From contig JAEYNG010000286.1 in the NCBI GenBank assembly GCA_023412695.1, positions 1-6,727 on the forward strand: 6,727 bases of DNA, in the 5' to 3' direction. Made by a program: the position numbers and the translations under genes. The notes below the pieces were generated by a model. That model made no database searches. It had not been told where the DNA came from and worked only from the letters and a program-made list of their open reading frames with translations. This stretch comes from Planctomycetota bacterium (GTDB lineage Bacteria; Planctomycetota; Phycisphaerae; Phycisphaerales; UBA1924). This document shows, piece after piece, positions 4,048 through 6,727 of the stretch (the stretch's first letter is position 1; every line of letters starts with the position of its first letter).

Positions 4048-4108
4048 CGTTGGGTTCCTTGGCGATGAGACGTTCGAAGCGGGGGCTTCGGGCCTCGTCG
4101 GAGGGGGT

Positions 4109-5059
4109 TTACTCGTCGAGCTTGCGGAGGCTCAGGCCGTACTCGACGAGCTTCTCCTTCACCTCGCTCAGCGAGGTTGCGCCGAAGTTCTTGACGCCCA
4201 TGAGCTCGGCCTCGGTGTGGCTGACAAGGTCGCCGAGGGTCTGGATATTCAGGAGCTGGAGGGCCTTACGGGCGCGGACGGAGAGGTTGAGGTCCGAGAC
4301 GGACTTCTTGAGCATCTGCTCGTTGCCGCTGCCGCGGAGCTGATCGAGGATCTTGCGGCGGGCCTGGCGGTGGGCGTCCTCGACGCCCTGGCCGAGGCGC
4401 ATGCCCTTGCTCGCGAGCATCTGCTTGATCTCGAGCAGGCTCGACTCGCCGAAGTTCTTGTACGCGAGCAGCTCGGCCTCCGTCGTGCGGAGGAGGTCGC
4501 CGAGCGTGCGGATGTTCATCTTCTTGAGGCAGGTGCGGGCGCGGACGGAGAGCTCGAAGTCCGTCACCGGGATGTCGAGCATCGCGTTGCGCTTGACCTT
4601 GTCGCGGTCGATCTCCTCGTCGATGACCATCTCGCGGCTGGCCTGCACGTCCTTCATATAAAGGCGTGCGCGCGGGTGGTTCGGCGCGGTCTCGAGGACC
4701 TGACGGAGGCAGCGCTCGGCGCGGGCCGCGTCGCCCATGTCTTCGTAGAGCACGGCGAGGTTGATGAGCGCGTTGATCGGGGCCGGGCGCTGCTCGATGG
4801 CGCGCTCGTACATCGCGAGGGCCTCGTCGTCCTCGCCGGCGAGGTCGAGCTGGTAGGCAAGCTTGAAGAGCATGTGCGGGTTGGGGTCCGCGGCGACCGC
4901 CTTGCGCAGCTCAACAATCGCGGTCTCGCGGTCGCCGGCGTCGAGGGCCTTGGCCGCGGTGTCCGCGTGCACCTGCGCCTGCTTCGCGTTGCGCTGGGCC
5001 TCGCCCGCGCCGATCACCATGTCCAGCACTTCCTGCTTGGCCATCCGGGGGAACTCCAT
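4109..5059 (-). CDS. TPR protein with two tandem RNA polymerase alpha C-terminal domains
   Basis: The protein has 316 residues. Residues about 28-135 are TPR-like (for example DRETAIVELRKAVAADPNPH and ALINLAVLYEDMGDAARAER). Two alpha-CTD helix-hairpin-helix units follow, at about 165-223 (FELSVRARTCLKKMNIRTLG, later KNFGESSLLEIK) and 254-313 (LNLSVRARKALQLLNIQTLG, later KNFGATSLSEVK), joined by a charged linker. There is no alpha N-terminal assembly domain, so this is not RpoA itself. In E. coli alpha, R265 is the main DNA contact. Its equivalents R173 and R262 are kept, N268 is replaced by Thr and Lys, K298 by Ser and Thr, and S299 is kept in both. A transcription-related role through DNA or activator contact is inferred. 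Homologues in planctomycetes are annotated as alpha-CTD proteins. An in-frame ATG at 5044, nine bases after GGAG, may be the true start. A weak TAGACT (5084-5089) could be the -10. The MATE gene lies 83 bases upstream. Confidence 0.88.
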   Translation of the reverse strand: MEFPRMAKQEVLDMVIGAGEAQRNAKQAQVHADTAAKALDAGDRETAIVELRKAVAADPNPHMLFKLAYQLDLAGEDDEALAMYERAIEQRPAPINALINLAVLYEDMGDAARAERCLRQVLETAPNHPRARLYMKDVQASREMVIDEEIDRDKVKRNAMLDIPVTDFELSVRARTCLKKMNIRTLGDLLRTTEAELLAYKNFGESSLLEIKQMLASKGMRLGQGVEDAHRQARRKILDQLRGSGNEQMLKKSVSDLNLSVRARKALQLLNIQTLGDLVSHTEAELMGVKNFGATSLSEVKEKLVEYGLSLRKLDE

Positions 5060-5142
5060 GGTTGGGGAGAAATCTGGGCGGGAAGTCTAGGCGTGACCGC
5101 ATTCGAGTGCTTCCCGCATGTACTCCTAACGCCGTTCTGACA

Positions 5143-6727
5143 CTACTCGCGGGGGCCTTCCATGACGCCATCCACCGGCCCGGCCGCGGCGAGGACCTCG
5201 CGCACGGTCGGGGCGCGGGCCTGACCCGGCTCCGTCGGCGCACCGGGGGCTTCGCCGAAGGCACGGGCCTCGGCCGCGTCCGGCGCGTCGTCGTCCTTCA
5301 CGAGCTTGATGGACTTCCACTTGCCCGAGATGAACCGCACGCTGACGGCCAGGCCGAGGATCATGATGTACGCCGCGGTGGCGATCCACGGGCCCATCGA
5401 GCCGAGCTGGGGCTGGTAGTGGACCATGTAGGTGCCGCCGCCGAAGAGGAACGTCCACGCGAGGATGAGCGTGGCGACGCCGGGCCAGACGGTGTCGCCC
5501 GCGCCGCGGAGCGCGCCGATGAAGGTGATGCCGAGGGCGTCGAAGACCTGGAAGATCGACGCGGCGATCATGACCATCGAGCCGATCTCAACGAGCTTGG
5601 CTGCGTGCTCGGGGGTCATGGAGGAGTCGATGAAGACCTCGATGGCCTCGCGCCGGAAGATGATCATGAGCAGCGCGCAGGTGGCCATGTAGCCCATGTT
5701 GAGCGCAAGGCCCAGCCACGCGCGGTTGGCGGCGAGGTCGGGCCGGCCCATGCCCATGCACTTGCCGACCTGCGCGGTGACGGCGATCGAGAGGCCGACG
5801 GCGGGCATGAACGCGATGTGCATGTAGCGCATGGCGATCCAGCCGGCGGTGTTGTGGGTCGTGCCGAAGTGGCCGACGAGCGCGGACATGAGATAGGCCC
5901 AGCAGACGATCTCGTTGACGAACATCATCGCGCCGGGCCAGCCGACGCGGACGATGTCCTTGGCATGGGCCAGCGAGAACCGCCACGATGTGCGCGTGGC
6001 GAACTCGCGGGCGTAGCGGGCCGACAGGAACACGGCCATGGGGATCACAAACTCGACAGCCGAGCCGAGGACCGTGGCGATCGCCGCGCCCGTCACGCCG
6101 AGGGCGGGGATGCCCAGCGACGCCGAGAGCGAAGCGGTCGCGCCGAGGAAGCCGTCGACCGGCCCCATGCCCGTCGGCGCGGGCGCGGTGGGGCCATAGA
6201 TAAGGAAGGCGTTGGCGACGATGTTGGTAACGTTGCCCGCGAGCGCGGCGATGAACACGATCGCGGGGCGGTGCATGCCGTAGAAGTACTGCGAGATCGC
6301 GCGGGAGCCGAGCGTCACGAGCGAGCCGAGGATGAGGATCCGCGCGTACGACGTCTCGAGAGAGACCAGCCGCGTGTCGTGGTTGGTCAGGTGCTCGAAG
6401 GCGTAGCCGATCGCCGCGGCGAAGGGGAGCATGATCGCGACCCAGGCGATCAGGCTCATCCACAGCGCGCTCCAGGCGTAGGCGGTGCCGCGTTCGGCCT
6501 TGCCGGCGCCGAGGTTCTGCGATACGAAGGTGTTGACGACGGTGATCAGGCCCATCATCCCCGAGACGGGGACGAAGGACCAGACCATGCCGTTGCCCTG
6601 CGCGGCGATGTACACCGGGTCGGGGCCGCTGCGGCCGCCCATGAGCGCATCGACGAACTGCATCGCCGTGTAGGAGGACATCGTCGCGCCGACAGGCGCC
6701 GCGCCGGAGATCATCTCGACCCGCGGG
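5143..6727 (-). CDS. MATE-family multidrug/cation efflux transporter (N-terminus cut by window)
   Basis: This inner-membrane antiporter exports organic compounds using a Na+ or H+ gradient. At least 523 residues are visible, counted from the Met at 6714, but the frame stays open to the edge (PRVE before it) and that Met aligns with an internal position of the first helix, so the true start is outside. The fold's two halves are visible: the N-lobe has VDALMGGRSG, then NTFVSQNLGAGKAERG (61-76) and FYGMHRPAIVF, and the C-lobe has VNEIVCWAYL, MRYMHIAFMPAVGLSIAV and FIGALRGAGDTVWPGVA (398-414). About 11-12 membrane segments are present. A loop at about 175-203 is longer and Gly/Pro-rich, and residues 465-523 form a hydrophilic Ala/Pro/Glu-rich tail that probably faces the cytoplasm. 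The substrate cannot be told. It is on the same strand as the alpha-CTD gene downstream, with no terminator seen in the 83-base gap, so co-transcription is possible. Confidence 0.92.
   Translation of the reverse strand, partial: PRVEMISGAAPVGATMSSYTAMQFVDALMGGRSGPDPVYIAAQGNGMVWSFVPVSGMMGLITVVNTFVSQNLGAGKAERGTAYAWSALWMSLIAWVAIMLPFAAAIGYAFEHLTNHDTRLVSLETSYARILILGSLVTLGSRAISQYFYGMHRPAIVFIAALAGNVTNIVANAFLIYGPTAPAPTGMGPVDGFLGATASLSASLGIPALGVTGAAIATVLGSAVEFVIPMAVFLSARYAREFATRTSWRFSLAHAKDIVRVGWPGAMMFVNEIVCWAYLMSALVGHFGTTHNTAGWIAMRYMHIAFMPAVGLSIAVTAQVGKCMGMGRPDLAANRAWLGLALNMGYMATCALLMIIFRREAIEVFIDSSMTPEHAAKLVEIGSMVMIAASIFQVFDALGITFIGALRGAGDTVWPGVATLILAWTFLFGGGTYMVHYQPQLGSMGPWIATAAYIMILGLAVSVRFISGKWKSIKLVKDDDAPDAAEARAFGEAPGAPTEPGQARAPTVREVLAAAGPVDGVMEGPRE

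Noticed and set aside
4004..5140. Long + strand open frame of 378 codons opposite the alpha-CTD gene
   Set aside because: It is the mirror of a well-supported gene in GC-rich DNA, its protein is monotonous Leu/Val/Glu/Gly/Arg without domains, and it runs through the terminator and promoter regions.
5060..5142. Strong promoter between the MATE and alpha-CTD genes
   Set aside because: Only a four-of-six TAGACT (5084-5089, - strand) is present, with no -35 at the right distance. It is too weak to list separately and co-transcription from the MATE gene remains possible.
1..6727. CRISPR array, tRNA or rRNA genes, insertion sequences
   Set aside because: No regularly spaced repeats, cloverleaf or rRNA-like stretches, transposase motifs or flanking terminal repeats were seen when reading both strands.

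Overview
The window is GC-rich bacterial DNA, and its gene content points to a planctomycete, probably of the Phycisphaerae type. The support is a small membrane protein ending in a C-x2-C-x-YDxRGL...CPEC zinc ribbon, a stand-alone protein joining TPR repeats to RNA polymerase alpha C-terminal domains, a short BFD-like [2Fe-2S] protein, and a MATE transporter whose wording resembles planctomycete homologues. The assignment is inferred from protein style, not from a marker gene. No rRNA, tRNA, CRISPR array, insertion sequence or prophage gene was seen.

Layout from left to right. The tail of an unidentified + strand gene (2-64) meets a C-rich, G-quadruplex-prone spacer and a convergent TPR (lipo)protein gene (140-1084, -). 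Divergent from that gene is a + strand accessory block: a solitary Phd/YefM-type antitoxin (1137-1385), a two-helix zinc-ribbon membrane protein (1461-1916) and a HicA/HicB toxin-antitoxin pair (1990-2569) with a good extended -10 promoter. The middle of this block (about 1440-2200) is visibly less GC-rich than its surroundings. Then come pyrE (2573-3118, -), ending three bases from hicB, and a divergent BFD-like [2Fe-2S] protein gene (3237-3608, +), which converges on a tiny two-helix membrane protein gene (3624-3842, -). After a structured intergenic stretch and a clear Rho-independent terminator (4012-4047) comes the TPR plus tandem alpha-CTD gene (4109-5059, -). The last gene is a MATE efflux transporter (5143-6727, -) whose N-terminus lies outside the window.

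The genes do not form one pathway. pyrE is pyrimidine biosynthesis housekeeping, the MATE protein exports compounds, and the toxin-antitoxin genes form a small accessory islet. The two most interesting points are (i) the TPR/tandem alpha-CTD protein, which looks like a free-standing carrier of two polymerase-type DNA/activator-binding domains, and (ii) a recurring arrangement in which a -10-like hexamer sits only 5-6 bases before the start codon of genes that lack a Shine-Dalgarno sequence. The second point suggests leaderless transcripts. I found no clearly new multi-gene system.
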